Assembly (NCBI GenBank): GCA_963609975.1
Contig: CAVDMD010000015.1
Location: forward strand, 1-27,398
Direction: 5' to 3'
Source: UMGS973 sp963609975
GTDB lineage: Bacteria; Bacillota; Clostridia; Peptostreptococcales; Anaerovoracaceae
Length of the DNA: 27,398 nt
The translations under genes were made by a program, and so were the position numbers. The notes beneath the pieces were generated by a model. That model searched no databases. It was not told the origin of the DNA and worked only from the letters and a program-made list of their open reading frames with translations. This document shows positions 1 through 7,574 of this stretch, in pieces (the stretch's first letter is position 1; each line of letters begins with the position of its first letter).

Positions 1-399
1 TTTGCTGTCGGTGATTACAAGAAACTGCCAAATGAAGTCGGCGGTATGGAAACTGTACTTCCTGAAGAAGTTGCAGAAAGGATGAAAAAATTGCTATCGG
101 AGTATAACAACAAGGAAGAAAAGACCTTTGAAGATATTCTGGATTTTCATGTGAAGTTTGAATGTATCCACCCATTTCAGGATGGAAATGGTCGTGTGGG
201 GCGCTTGATTATGTTCAAGGAATGTCTGAAATACAATATTGTTCCATTCATTATCGAGGATAATTTGAAAATATTTTATTATCGAGGATTGAAAGAATGG
301 AATAATGAAAAAGGGTATCTGACAGACACTTGCCTGACAGCACAAGATAGATATAAAGCATACCTGGATTATTTTAGAATTGCATATACGGAGATTTGA
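1..399 (+). CDS. Fic/DOC family protein, 3' part (5' end outside window)
   Basis: The reading frame is open from base 1 with no stop, so the gene starts upstream of the window; the ATG at 46 is internal. The translation carries the Fic signature HPFxxGNGRxxR at bases 169-204 (HPFQDGNGRVGR), with the catalytic His and the nucleotide-phosphate-binding GNGR loop intact. The preceding residues (GDYKKLPNEVGG) fit the Fic fold, in which the flap precedes the core. Fic proteins usually transfer AMP from ATP to target hydroxyls; whether this one is a toxin, a regulator or a stand-alone Fic cannot be told because the N-terminus, where an inhibitory helix may lie, is missing. By eye it is more AT-rich than the genes that follow, and a hairpin rather than a co-directional gene follows it, which fits an acquired gene. 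The family call is secure; targets are unknown. Confidence 0.9.
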   Translation, partial: FAVGDYKKLPNEVGGMETVLPEEVAERMKKLLSEYNNKEEKTFEDILDFHVKFECIHPFQDGNGRVGRLIMFKECLKYNIVPFIIEDNLKIFYYRGLKEWNNEKGYLTDTCLTAQDRYKAYLDYFRIAYTEI

Positions 400-453
400 C
401 TGCTGTATGAGCAGCGGATATGGTGATAATATCTTAAAATTACTGCGACATTT

Positions 454-476
454 ACTACACCACTTGATGGTGTAGT
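454..476. repeat. Perfect 9-bp inverted repeat (hairpin) between fic and the phosphatase gene
   Basis: ACTACACCA (454-462) and TGGTGTAGT (468-476) are exact reverse complements around a 5-base loop. No T-run follows on either strand, so it is not a canonical intrinsic terminator. It may protect the 3' end of the fic transcript, bind a protein, or be a scar of the junction that brought in the AT-rich fic gene. The rest of 400-579 shows no gene or convincing promoter. Confidence 0.6.
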
Positions 477-579
477 TGCAAAGATTTACAGAGACTTATG
501 AAAATTTGAAGAAAAACCGAAAGCCCGAAAATGCCCGTAATATCAGTGTTTTCGAGACTTATGGAGGATTATAGAGATT

Positions 580-1041
580 ATGATAAAAGTACTTTTTATC
601 TGCCACGGCAACATCTGCAGATCCACCATGGCAGAGTTTGTTATGAAGGACGTAGTACGCCAAAACCATACGGAGGCAGAGTTTTTTATCGCCTCTGCCG
701 CAACCAGCAGAGAGGAAATCGGCAACGGTGTCCACAGCGGCACACTTCGCAAACTCCGTGAGGTGAATGTTCCCGTTGACAGGTCCAAAAAAGCTGTACA
801 GATTACAAAAGAAGACTATAATATATATGACTACATAATTGCAATGGATGAGAACAATCTGCACAATCTTAAACGCATCATACCCGAAGATACAGAGGGC
901 AAGGTATACAAGCTGCTCGATTTTACAGACAGAGGCGGAGATATAGCAGACCCGTGGTATACAGGCAATTTTGATGCGACCTATGACGATATAACGGAAG
1001 GTATAGACGGATTTATGGAATTTTTAAGGAGGCAGCCATGA
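580..1041 (+). CDS. Low-molecular-weight protein tyrosine phosphatase
   Basis: A 153-aa cytosolic phosphatase; 150-160 residues is normal for the family. The N-terminal P-loop is C8-H-G-N-I-C13-R14-S15, a CX5R motif with the nucleophilic Cys at residue 8 and the phosphate-binding Arg at 14. The general-acid Asp is in the conserved D-P motif (D124-P125). Family members dephosphorylate Tyr (sometimes Arg) on proteins; in Firmicutes they may oppose BY-kinases or, as YwlE does, arginine kinases, but no kinase partner is visible here. The start is the ATG after GGAGG at 563-567. The stop overlaps the next start by 4 bases (ATGA), so the two are translationally coupled. The family is certain; the substrate is unknown. 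Confidence 0.93.
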   Translation: MIKVLFICHGNICRSTMAEFVMKDVVRQNHTEAEFFIASAATSREEIGNGVHSGTLRKLREVNVPVDRSKKAVQITKEDYNIYDYIIAMDENNLHNLKRIIPEDTEGKVYKLLDFTDRGGDIADPWYTGNFDATYDDITEGIDGFMEFLRRQP

Positions 1042-1859
1042 AAATAAACAGAGTGTGGGCAGTATATTTTACAGGGACGCAGACAACCTCAAAGGTAGTC
1101 GGAAAGATTGCGGATGAGCTTGCGGACAGACTGTGCTGTGGCAGGCTTACATATGATTTCTCACTCCCTGCGGCAAGGACAGAGCCTATGGCGTTTTCGG
1201 CAGGAGACCTTGTCATATTCGGTACACCTGTAATTGCAGGCAGAGTACCGAATGTGCTTCTCAAATATCTTGCTGACATCAGAGGCGACGGCGCACTGGG
1301 TGTGCCTGTGGTGCTTTACGGCAACAGAAACTATGATGATGCGCTGATAGAGCTTAGAGATATAATGGAGGCGGGCGGCATCAGGACAATAGCTGCGGGA
1401 GCATTTGTAGGGGAGCATTCGTTTTCGAGAGTGCTTGGAGCGGGCAGACCCGACAGGCAGGACATGAATAAAGTCTGCAGCTTTGCCGATGACATATTCC
1501 GCAAATTATCTTCGGCAGACAGCTTTGAGATGATAAAAGTCAAAGGCACACCGAAGCCGTACAGCGGATATTATCAGCCGAGGGACAGACAGGGTGTGCA
1601 TATAGATATACGCAAGGTGAAGCCAAAGACAGACGAAAACAAATGCATCAGATGCGGCAAATGCGCAGAAATCTGCACCATGGGCTCTATTGATGCCGAA
1701 GATTTTTCAAAGGTAACGGGAATATGCATCAAGTGCTGTGCCTGCATCAAACGATGTCCTGCCGGTGCCAAATATTACGATGATGAAGGGTATCTGTACC
1801 ATCAGCATGAGCTTGAGCAGCAGTGGAGCAGGAGAGCGGAGCCTGAAATCTTTATCTGA
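1038..1859 (+). CDS. EFR1-type protein: flavodoxin-like domain plus two [4Fe-4S] clusters
   Basis: A 273-aa fusion of an N-terminal flavodoxin-like domain (about residues 1-165; it opens with YFTGTQTTSKVVGKIADELA, the FMN phosphate-loop region) and a C-terminal bacterial ferredoxin domain. The ferredoxin carries C203-x2-C206-x2-C209-x3-C213 and C230-x2-C233-x2-C236-x3-C240, enough for two [4Fe-4S] clusters; C234 is extra. Such proteins are common in anaerobic Clostridia and presumably shuttle electrons between a flavin and Fe-S partners, but no specific reaction is established. It overlaps the phosphatase gene by 4 bases, so the two are probably co-transcribed. Anaerobic metabolism of the host is an inference from this and similar genes. 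Confidence 0.88.
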   Translation: MKINRVWAVYFTGTQTTSKVVGKIADELADRLCCGRLTYDFSLPAARTEPMAFSAGDLVIFGTPVIAGRVPNVLLKYLADIRGDGALGVPVVLYGNRNYDDALIELRDIMEAGGIRTIAAGAFVGEHSFSRVLGAGRPDRQDMNKVCSFADDIFRKLSSADSFEMIKVKGTPKPYSGYYQPRDRQGVHIDIRKVKPKTDENKCIRCGKCAEICTMGSIDAEDFSKVTGICIKCCACIKRCPAGAKYYDDEGYLYHQHELEQQWSRRAEPEIFI

Positions 1860-1886
1860 TTGTCTTTTTCTGTCATGGCATTGAAT

Positions 1887-1915
1887 TTGCATTGAACACT
1901 TATCTGTGATATAAT
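1887..1915 (+). promoter_or_regulatory. Sigma-A type promoter for typA
   Basis: The -35 is TTGCAT (1887-1892) and the -10 is TATAAT (1910-1915), with a 17-base spacer that ends in TGTGA, giving an extended -10 TG as well. Transcription would start near 1922, so the in-frame TTG at 1919 cannot be the translational start of typA; the ATG at 1955 would have a leader of about 30 bases. Confidence 0.8.
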
Positions 1916-1954
1916 TGTTTGGTTATAAATTTTTATGGAAAGAGTGTTTTACTG

Positions 1955-3841
1955 ATGGACAGACAAAAGATAATAAACATAGCGGTTATTGCTCATGTAG
2001 ATGCAGGCAAATCAACTCTGGTGGATGCATTTTTGAACCAGAGCGGAGTGTTCAGAGCCAACGAGGAGGTCGTTGACTGCGTAATGGACTCCGATGATAT
2101 CGAAAGAGAAAGAGGAATTACAATCTACTCCAAAAACTGCTCTGTAATGTACAATGACGTAAAAATAAATATAGTTGATACACCTGGTCACGCTGACTTT
2201 TCCTCAGAGGTTGAGCGCATAATGAAAACTGTTGATACGGTCATACTTCTGGTTGACTCATCGGAGGGACCTATGCCTCAGACAAGATTCGTGCTCAAAA
2301 AATCTCTGGAGCAGGGCATAAACCCTATCCTGCTTATCAACAAAATAGACAAAAGAGACGCCAGAATTGACGAGGTTGTAGATATGGTATACGAGCTGTT
2401 TATGGATCTTGAAGCCAGTGACAGACAGCTTGACTTCCCTATTCTGTACGGAATCGCAAGGCAGGGAATAGTAGTGAGAGATCCTGCGGAGGCGGAGAAT
2501 ATCAACGTGCAGTCGGGAAACAGCAAGGTAAGAAAAAACACAGCGGGAGGACAGGGCGGACTCAGCATAAAACCGCTGTTTGAAACAATTCTTGAGCACT
2601 GCGACATATATCCCGACAGGACGAAGGAGCCTCTGCAGCTTCAGGTTTCAACCCTTGGATATGATGACTACATAGGCAGACTGGGCATAGGCCGTATTAC
2701 AAGAGGCACGATAAAAGAAGGACAGACCGTTGCAGTCACCAAAGATGACGGCACAGTCAAAAACTGCAGGGTAAACCAGGTGTTTACCTACAGAGGACTC
2801 AAAAGAACTGCAGTCAAAGAGGCACAGGCGGGAGATATTGCCGTAATATCAGGTATATCCGATATTTCCATAGGCGAAACCATCTGCGATCCGGAGCATC
2901 CTGAAGCAATGGATATGATTAAGATTGAGGAGCCTACGCTTTCGATGAACTTCATGGTAAACAAATCACCGTTTGCAGGCAAATCGGGCAAATATGTAAC
3001 ATCAAGACATATCAAAGAAAGACTTGAAAAAGAGCTTGAAGTTAATGTGGGGCTTCTTGTCGAGCCTACTGACAGCACAGACAGCTTCAAGGTTTCGGGC
3101 AGAGGCGAGCTTCATCTTTCAATACTTATCGAAAATATGAGGAGAGAGGGCTACGAGCTTGCGGTGTCAAAGCCTGAGGTTATATTAAGGAGAGGTCCGA
3201 ACCATGAAACACTTGAGCCTATTGAGGAGGTTGTTGTTTCCGTTCCGGACGAGTATGCCGGCTCGGTTATATCCAAGCTCAATTTAAGAAAAGGCATAAT
3301 GACACAGATGTCCGGTGAAAACGGATTTTCAAAGATAGAATATCTGGTGCCGACAAGAGGGCTTCTCGGATACAGAACAGAATTCATAAACGATACCAGA
3401 GGCGAGGGTACAATGGTAAGACGCTTTGACTCCTTCGGAGAATACAAGGGTGACATACCTCAGAGAATAAACGGTGTTGCCATAGCTCAGGAGGAAGGCG
3501 TTGCGACTCCTTATGCGCTGTTTAACATAGGTGAGAGAGTTCAGATGTTCATAGCGCCGGGCACTAAGGTTTATGAAGGCATGATAGTCGGCATGAACTC
3601 CAGAAACGACGATATGGTGGTAAATCCATGCAAGGCCAAAAAAGCCACAAACATGAGAGCTGCGGGAAGTGATGAGGCAATCAGACTTTCTCCGCACAGA
3701 GAGTTTACTCTTGAAGAGGCTCTTGAATTTATAAATGATGATGAGCTGGTTGAAATCACACCGGATGACATACGTCTCAGGAAAAAGCTGCTTCACGAAA
3801 TCGAGAGAAGAAGAAGCGGCAGAATATATGAGGAAGTATAA
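1955..3841 (+). CDS. typA: Translational GTPase TypA/BipA
   Basis: A 628-aa ribosome-associated GTPase, slightly longer than the usual 605-615. G motifs are G1 AHVDAGKST (residues 13-21), G2 RGIT, G3 DTPGH and G4 NKID. The C-terminal TypA-specific blocks are clear: PTRGLLGYR, the KGDIP stretch, GMIVGMNSRNDD and KKATNMRAAGSDEAIRL. TypA binds 70S ribosomes near the A site and assists ribosome assembly and stress or cold growth. The G1 box reads HVDAGKS where TypA normally has HVDHGKT; A-G-K is more typical of EF-G or Tet(M), but the C-terminus settles the call. There is a short insertion around residues 185-200. I chose ATG 1955 (GGAAAGAG at 1937-1944) over an in-frame TTG at 1919 because the latter lies at the predicted transcription start. 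The stop shares one base with the mscS start. Confidence 0.96.
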   Translation: MDRQKIINIAVIAHVDAGKSTLVDAFLNQSGVFRANEEVVDCVMDSDDIERERGITIYSKNCSVMYNDVKINIVDTPGHADFSSEVERIMKTVDTVILLVDSSEGPMPQTRFVLKKSLEQGINPILLINKIDKRDARIDEVVDMVYELFMDLEASDRQLDFPILYGIARQGIVVRDPAEAENINVQSGNSKVRKNTAGGQGGLSIKPLFETILEHCDIYPDRTKEPLQLQVSTLGYDDYIGRLGIGRITRGTIKEGQTVAVTKDDGTVKNCRVNQVFTYRGLKRTAVKEAQAGDIAVISGISDISIGETICDPEHPEAMDMIKIEEPTLSMNFMVNKSPFAGKSGKYVTSRHIKERLEKELEVNVGLLVEPTDSTDSFKVSGRGELHLSILIENMRREGYELAVSKPEVILRRGPNHETLEPIEEVVVSVPDEYAGSVISKLNLRKGIMTQMSGENGFSKIEYLVPTRGLLGYRTEFINDTRGEGTMVRRFDSFGEYKGDIPQRINGVAIAQEEGVATPYALFNIGERVQMFIAPGTKVYEGMIVGMNSRNDDMVVNPCKAKKATNMRAAGSDEAIRLSPHREFTLEEALEFINDDELVEITPDDIRLRKKLLHEIERRRSGRIYEEV

Positions 3842-4632
3842 TGAATATAGTTGACAAGCTGCTTCAAAGCTCATGGGCGAGCTGCATAAACGCTCTGATT
3901 ATATTGCTGGCAGGACTTCTGATCCTGAAAATAGTAACAGTGCTGATAAGAAAAATCCTGTCAAAGAGCACTGTGGACGGAGCACTGCATACACTTTTGA
4001 TCAATACGGTAAAGGTTGCGGCACTGATAATCATAATTGTTTCGGTGCTTTCGGAGCTTGGTGTCAACACCTCTACATTCATAGCGGTAATAGGCGCCGC
4101 AGGCGCTGCGGTTGCCCTTGCCCTCAAGGACAGCCTTGCCAATGTGGCAGGCGGCATTATAATTCTTGTTACAAAGCCTTTTGGCAAGGGCGATTATGTG
4201 ATGACCGGCGATGTTGAAGGCTCCGTGGAAAAAATTGATATACTGAATACTACGCTTAAAACCGTTGACAACAAAGTGGTATCGATACCAAACAGCAGTA
4301 TATCCGGCAATCCTCTGATCAACTTCACAAGAACTGATGCCAGAAGGGTTGACCTGCGCATAGGAGTCAGCTATGATGCCGATATTGACAAAGTAAAAAC
4401 CGTGCTTGCAGGAACAGCGGACAGCTGCAGCCTTGTGCTCAAAGACAGAGGATACTGCATAGGAGTGATTGAGCATGGCGAAAGCGCTGTGATATTTGAT
4501 TTTCAGGTATGGACAAAGCCGAAGAACTACTGGGATGTGAAATACTATCTCGGAGAAAAATCCAAAAAGGCGCTTGACGAGGCGGGAATAGAGATACCGT
4601 ACACGCATATAGATGTGATTGTCAAGAAATAA
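3841..4632 (+). CDS. MscS-family mechanosensitive ion channel
   Basis: A 263-aa small-conductance mechanosensitive channel, the length of the short MscS type. There are three N-terminal membrane helices (about residues 10-35, 55-80 and 82-115). The pore-lining TM3 carries the Gly/Ala packing pattern (VIGAAGAAVALALKDSLANV), followed by the conserved LVTKPFGKGDYV and the beta domain with IPNSSISGNPLINF. It opens on membrane tension to release solutes during hypo-osmotic shock. The ATG overlaps the last base of the typA stop, so it is translationally coupled to typA and shares its promoter. The family is certain. Confidence 0.94.
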   Translation: MNIVDKLLQSSWASCINALIILLAGLLILKIVTVLIRKILSKSTVDGALHTLLINTVKVAALIIIIVSVLSELGVNTSTFIAVIGAAGAAVALALKDSLANVAGGIIILVTKPFGKGDYVMTGDVEGSVEKIDILNTTLKTVDNKVVSIPNSSISGNPLINFTRTDARRVDLRIGVSYDADIDKVKTVLAGTADSCSLVLKDRGYCIGVIEHGESAVIFDFQVWTKPKNYWDVKYYLGEKSKKALDEAGIEIPYTHIDVIVKK

Positions 4633-4633
4633 A

Positions 4634-4662
4634 TTGCCAATTGTCAAAAAAAATTATATAAT
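4634..4662 (+). promoter_or_regulatory. Sigma-A type promoter for the small membrane protein gene
   Basis: TTGCCA (4634-4639), a 17-base spacer and TATAAT (4657-4662), immediately after the mscS stop. Transcription would begin about 25 bases before the ATG at 4694, with GGGAGAG as ribosome site. Confidence 0.72.
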
Positions 4663-4693
4663 ATAAAAAACATATTTTTTCGGGAGAGCAAAA

Positions 4694-4960
4694 ATGGACA
4701 ATAAATCAAGTGTAATAGGCTTTGTAATATATTTTTGGATATTTCAGATTTCGGCATTTGTTATGCTGAGACTGTTTGGGATGGTTTCGGCGAACACCCC
4801 CGCAAAACAGGTAATCATACTGTTTGTCATATTCGGACTTGCGTTTACAGGCTTTTACTTCATCAAGAGAAGCGGAGACGCCAAAAGAGCAAAGAGAAAC
4901 GCTACAGCACAGTATGATGTGGCTCGCGCCGGCAAAAAGAAAAAAAAGAAAAAAAGATAA
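4694..4960 (+). CDS. Small membrane protein with poly-lysine tail, function unknown
   Basis: An 88-aa protein with two hydrophobic helices (about residues 7-30 and 38-57), a short loop, and a strongly basic C-terminus ending in a run of lysines closed by Arg. I do not recognise a family. The topology (N-in/C-in by the positive-inside rule) would put the basic tail in the cytoplasm, where it could touch nucleic acid or acidic lipids; that is inference. The ribosome site GGGAGAG precedes the ATG, it has its own promoter, and a weak hairpin follows, so it may be a monocistron. The A-rich 3' end encodes the lysine run, so length variation by slippage is possible. Confidence 0.75.
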   Translation: MDNKSSVIGFVIYFWIFQISAFVMLRLFGMVSANTPAKQVIILFVIFGLAFTGFYFIKRSGDAKRAKRNATAQYDVARAGKKKKKKKR

Positions 4961-4966
4961 TTTACA

Positions 4967-4989
4967 AAAGGGCGGAATTTCTGCCCTTT
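4967..4989 (+). terminator. Weak hairpin terminator after the small membrane protein gene
   Basis: AAAGGGC (4967-4973) pairs with GCCCTTT (4983-4989) around a 9-base loop; the following bases (ATATATT) are A/T but not a pure T-run, so termination may be partial and allow readthrough into the ArsC-like gene. Confidence 0.5.
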
Positions 4990-5008
4990 ATATATTGGGA
5001 GGAGATTT

Positions 5009-5350
5009 ATGAACATACAGATATTCGGGACAAACAAATGCAATGACACCAAAAAAGCCGTCAGATATTTCAAGGAGCGAAAGATAAAATACCAGTTTGT
5101 CGATATGAAGCAAAAGGGCATGAGCAGAGGCGAGCTTGCAGGCGTTATCAGAGCCCTTGGCGGCTTTGAAAACATACTGGACGAAAACTGCAAAGACAGG
5201 CAGGCCCTTGCTCTTGTCAGATACATTTCAGACAGCAGCAGGGAAGAAACACTTCTTGAAAACCGGCAGGTAATTAAGACCCCGATAGTCAGAAACGGCA
5301 GGCAGGCTACAGCAGGGTATATGCCTGATGTGTGGAAAGAATGGGAGTAG
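5009..5350 (+). CDS. ArsC/Spx-family thioredoxin-fold protein
   Basis: A 113-aa protein of the arsenate reductase/Spx superfamily. The N-terminal thioredoxin-like strand-loop-helix (IFGTNKCNDTKKAVRYF) carries one Cys at position 11 with Thr at position 14, where redox-active Spx has CxxC. The C-terminal TPIVRNGRQATAGY block is the family's hallmark PxxxxG..A..G region. With one N-terminal Cys it resembles YffB-type proteins, which may be glutathione- or thiol-linked reductases; true arsenate reduction is not implied, since no ars genes are nearby. The ribosome site GGGAGGA (4998-5004) precedes ATG 5009. The stop is one base from the next gene's ATG, so the pair is co-transcribed. Confidence 0.86.
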   Translation: MNIQIFGTNKCNDTKKAVRYFKERKIKYQFVDMKQKGMSRGELAGVIRALGGFENILDENCKDRQALALVRYISDSSREETLLENRQVIKTPIVRNGRQATAGYMPDVWKEWE

Positions 5351-5351
5351 T

Positions 5352-5705
5352 ATGGCAACAATAGAACAGACTTTCAAAAGACTTGAAAAATCCAGATTCA
5401 GAGCAGGATTTCATCTTGACCCAAAAGACAGAGAATATGTCACGGCAAAGGGAACAGACAAGATAAGAGAGCACGCGGAGGACTTCATAAAAAAACGCCT
5501 TGCGCCTGCATATATTGCAAACGACGGCAGACAGACTCCAATGAGAGGCCACCCTGTATTCAAGGCACAGCACGCGTGTGCCTGCTGCTGCAGAGGCTGC
5601 CTTGAAAAATGGTATCATGTGCCAAAGGGTATAGAGCTTACAGAGGATCAGCAGAGACGCATAGTCAATATGCTGATGGCATGGATCGAAAAGGAAATGA
5701 AATAG
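5352..5705 (+). CDS. DUF4186 family protein
   Basis: A 117-aa protein I recognise as DUF4186 from the conserved RFRAGFHL, RLAPAYIANDGRQTPMRGHP and CACCCRGCLEKWH-like blocks (here KWYH). The Cys cluster (CACCCRGC), together with the conserved His and Arg residues, suggests metal or Fe-S binding, but no function is established. An in-frame ATG at 5328 lies inside the upstream gene; ATG 5352 is preferred because GGGAG (5343-5347) sits correctly and homologs begin near this point. It follows the ArsC/Spx-like gene with one base between stop and start. Confidence 0.85.
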   Translation: MATIEQTFKRLEKSRFRAGFHLDPKDREYVTAKGTDKIREHAEDFIKKRLAPAYIANDGRQTPMRGHPVFKAQHACACCCRGCLEKWYHVPKGIELTEDQQRRIVNMLMAWIEKEMK

Positions 5706-5765
5706 CCGAAGACTGTGGCTCATGGGTAATCAGACATTAACACAGCATAGAAAAGAGATGACATT

Positions 5766-6707
5766 TTGACAGAGAATTTTAAGATTTGCATAGAGGCGGT
5801 AATACCTATGTTCATACTGCTTGCCATAGGTTTTACCGTAAGAAAAACAGGCATCGTAAACGATGCGGAGCTGAAAAAAATGAACAGACTTGCATTTGAT
5901 GTGCTGTTTCCGTTTCTGATGTTTTCAAACATATACAGCTCACATATCGTAGAAATCGTAAACTTACGTCTTATAGTGTTTACCCTTGCGGCAATAGGCA
6001 TAGAATATGCGGCGGCTACTGCGGTTACACTCAAAATAGAAAAAAGCGGCGCTTCAAGAGGCGCTATGATACAGGCTATATACAGAAGCAACTTCGTTAT
6101 AATGGGGCTTCCTATAGCCACCAATATATACGGACACGGCAATGTCGGCGTTACGGCGGTGATGATTGCGATAGTAGTGCCGCTTTACAATATACTTGCA
6201 GTGACAACCCTTGAAGTTTACAGAGATTCCAAAGTCAGAGCGGGCAGACTGCTTGCCAACATAGCCAGAAACCCTCTGATTATAGGGGCTGCCGCAGGTA
6301 TTCTGTTTTCCCTTGCGGGAATTACTCTGCCGGAGGTTATTGATGATACGGTAAACAGCCTCAGCTCTACGGCGACACCGGTTGCGCTGATGATACTGGG
6401 TGCGTCATTTGAATTTGGTTCGGTCAAAGACTGCAGGCGCAATCTCATAATAGTGGTGCTTTCAAGGCTTGTAATTGTGCCGGGTATTGTGCTTACAGCA
6501 GCTGCTCTTGCGGGGATAAAAGGCATTGAATTTGTAACTCTTGTGGGAATATTTGCAGCGCCCTGCGCAATATCGTCGTTTACAATGGCGCAGCAGATGG
6601 ATTCTGACGGAGTGCTGGCTGGAGCCGCAGTGATTTTCACCTCGGCCTTTGCGTGTGTTACAATGTTTTTGTGGCTGTTTGTATTCAAAACAGCAGGTAT
6701 ATTTTAG
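5766..6707 (+). CDS. AEC-family transporter (auxin efflux carrier-like)
   Basis: A 313-aa integral membrane protein of the AEC family, with about ten hydrophobic helices in two five-helix halves split by a hydrophilic loop near residues 155-165. Recognisable blocks are the N-terminal PMFILLAIGFTVRKTG, a GLPIATNIYG segment and the C-terminal PCAISSFTMAQQM, the family's conserved unwound-helix region. Bacterial AEC proteins export or import organic acids such as malate; the substrate here is unknown. The start is TTG 5766 with a modest AAGAGATG site; the first ATG further in would remove part of the first helix. The Nudix gene follows after 9 bases, suggesting co-transcription. Confidence 0.9.
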   Translation: MTENFKICIEAVIPMFILLAIGFTVRKTGIVNDAELKKMNRLAFDVLFPFLMFSNIYSSHIVEIVNLRLIVFTLAAIGIEYAAATAVTLKIEKSGASRGAMIQAIYRSNFVIMGLPIATNIYGHGNVGVTAVMIAIVVPLYNILAVTTLEVYRDSKVRAGRLLANIARNPLIIGAAAGILFSLAGITLPEVIDDTVNSLSSTATPVALMILGASFEFGSVKDCRRNLIIVVLSRLVIVPGIVLTAAALAGIKGIEFVTLVGIFAAPCAISSFTMAQQMDSDGVLAGAAVIFTSAFACVTMFLWLFVFKTAGIF

Positions 6708-6716
6708 GAGGCTGCC

Positions 6717-7190
6717 ATGATAATATCGACACAGTGCTATCTTGAAGCTGACGGCAGATGGCTTATGCTTTACAGAAACAAAAAACCGGATGATCCCAAT
6801 GCAGGCAAGTGGATTGCGGCCGGAGGCAAGCTGGAGCCGGACGAAAGCATAGACGAATGCGCGGTCAGAGAAGTTATAGAGGAAACAGGACTTAAAATGA
6901 ACAGCTTCGACAAAAGAGCTGTGGTACAGTTCATATCCGACACATTTGAAGATGAGGAGATGCATATATATACCTCAGATGATTTTGAGCAGATATGCAG
7001 CCCGGTATCTGATGAGGGACAGTTTGAATGGATCCCCGCATCCGAAATCTTTAACCTTAGCCTGTGGGAGGGCGACAGGCTGTTTCTGAAATATCTCTTA
7101 GAGGGCAGAGCCTACTTTGAAATGAGGCTTGAATACAGAGGCGACACACTTGTATATGCCTCACTTGACGGAAAGAGCCTTGATATATAG
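6717..7190 (+). CDS. Nudix hydrolase (MutT/8-oxo-dGTPase-like)
   Basis: A 157-aa Nudix hydrolase with a complete Nudix box G37-x5-E43-x7-R51-E52-x-x-E55-E56-x-G58. This box binds the Mg ions that cleave nucleoside diphosphate-X substrates. The GKWIAAGGKLE lead-in and the length match the 8-oxo-dGTP diphosphatase (MutT/YtkD-like) branch, but substrate cannot be fixed from sequence. GGAGG (6707-6711) precedes ATG 6717. It lies directly behind the AEC transporter gene. Confidence 0.9.
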   Translation: MIISTQCYLEADGRWLMLYRNKKPDDPNAGKWIAAGGKLEPDESIDECAVREVIEETGLKMNSFDKRAVVQFISDTFEDEEMHIYTSDDFEQICSPVSDEGQFEWIPASEIFNLSLWEGDRLFLKYLLEGRAYFEMRLEYRGDTLVYASLDGKSLDI

Positions 7191-7200
7191 TCCGAAATAT

Positions 7201-7229
7201 GCATTAAACCTGTGATGCCGGCATATATA
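7201..7229 (+). promoter_or_regulatory. Possible sporulation (sigma-E-like) promoter before ylmC/ymxH
   Basis: GCATTAA (7201-7207), 14 bases, then CATATATA (7222-7229). This partly fits the published sigma-E consensus (about 5 of 7 and 6 of 8 positions). No good sigma-A pair is seen in this gap. Low confidence, because AT-rich repeats score easily. Confidence 0.25.
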
Positions 7230-7256
7230 TTATAAAAAATATGCAGGGAGGGTAAG

Positions 7257-7505
7257 ATGCTTAATACTGACGAGATAAGAAACAAAGAGGTTATAAACAT
7301 ATTTGACGGCAAAAGTCTGGGGTATGTCTGTGATATAGAGATTAATCTTCAGGCAGGCACCATCGACGGCATAGTGCTTCCGGGGAGCAGAGGTATATTC
7401 AATCTTTTCGGCAGGGGAGAAGAGGATATCGTAATCAGATGGTCCGATGTCAGAACGGTGGGAGAGGATGTGATACTTGTTGATGTCAAAGGTGCTTTTG
7501 GCTAA
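7257..7505 (+). CDS. YlmC/YmxH family PRC-barrel protein (sporulation-associated)
   Basis: An 82-aa protein with a single PRC-barrel-like fold: RNKEVINIFDGKSLGYVCDIEI at the start, then GIVLPGSRGIFNLFGR and an IRWSDVRTVGEDVILV end. This is the YlmC/YmxH family, found in spore formers; in Bacillus the two copies lie beside sigG and spoVF genes, but the molecular role is unknown. The length is typical. AGGGAGGG (7245-7252) gives a strong ribosome site. It is separated from nrdR by a sigma-A promoter, so it may be expressed separately. Confidence 0.88.
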   Translation: MLNTDEIRNKEVINIFDGKSLGYVCDIEINLQAGTIDGIVLPGSRGIFNLFGRGEEDIVIRWSDVRTVGEDVILVDVKGAFG

Positions 7506-7510
7506 AATGC

Positions 7511-7539
7511 TTGCAAGAGCCGCAATATGCAGGTATACT
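7511..7539 (+). promoter_or_regulatory. Sigma-A type promoter for nrdR-cmk
   Basis: TTGCAA (7511-7516), a 17-base spacer and TATACT (7534-7539). The predicted transcript starts about 30 bases before the nrdR ATG and would run through cmk and the DUF1015 gene to the terminator at 9950-9983. Confidence 0.75.
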
Positions 7540-7574
7540 GTATTTTAAGGAATTTACTTAGGAGGAACCACACT

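Noticed and set aside
1919..1954. TTG at 1919 as an upstream start for typA
   Set aside because: It lies at the predicted transcription start of the promoter at 1887-1915, and the TypA N-terminus fits ATG 1955.
3961..4647. A 228-codon open frame on the minus strand
   Set aside because: It is antisense to the clear MscS gene and its translation resembles no protein family.
5700..5765. Promoter and terminator between the DUF4186 gene and the AEC gene
   Set aside because: There is only a 4-5 bp imperfect hairpin and no -35/-10 pair with good spacing.
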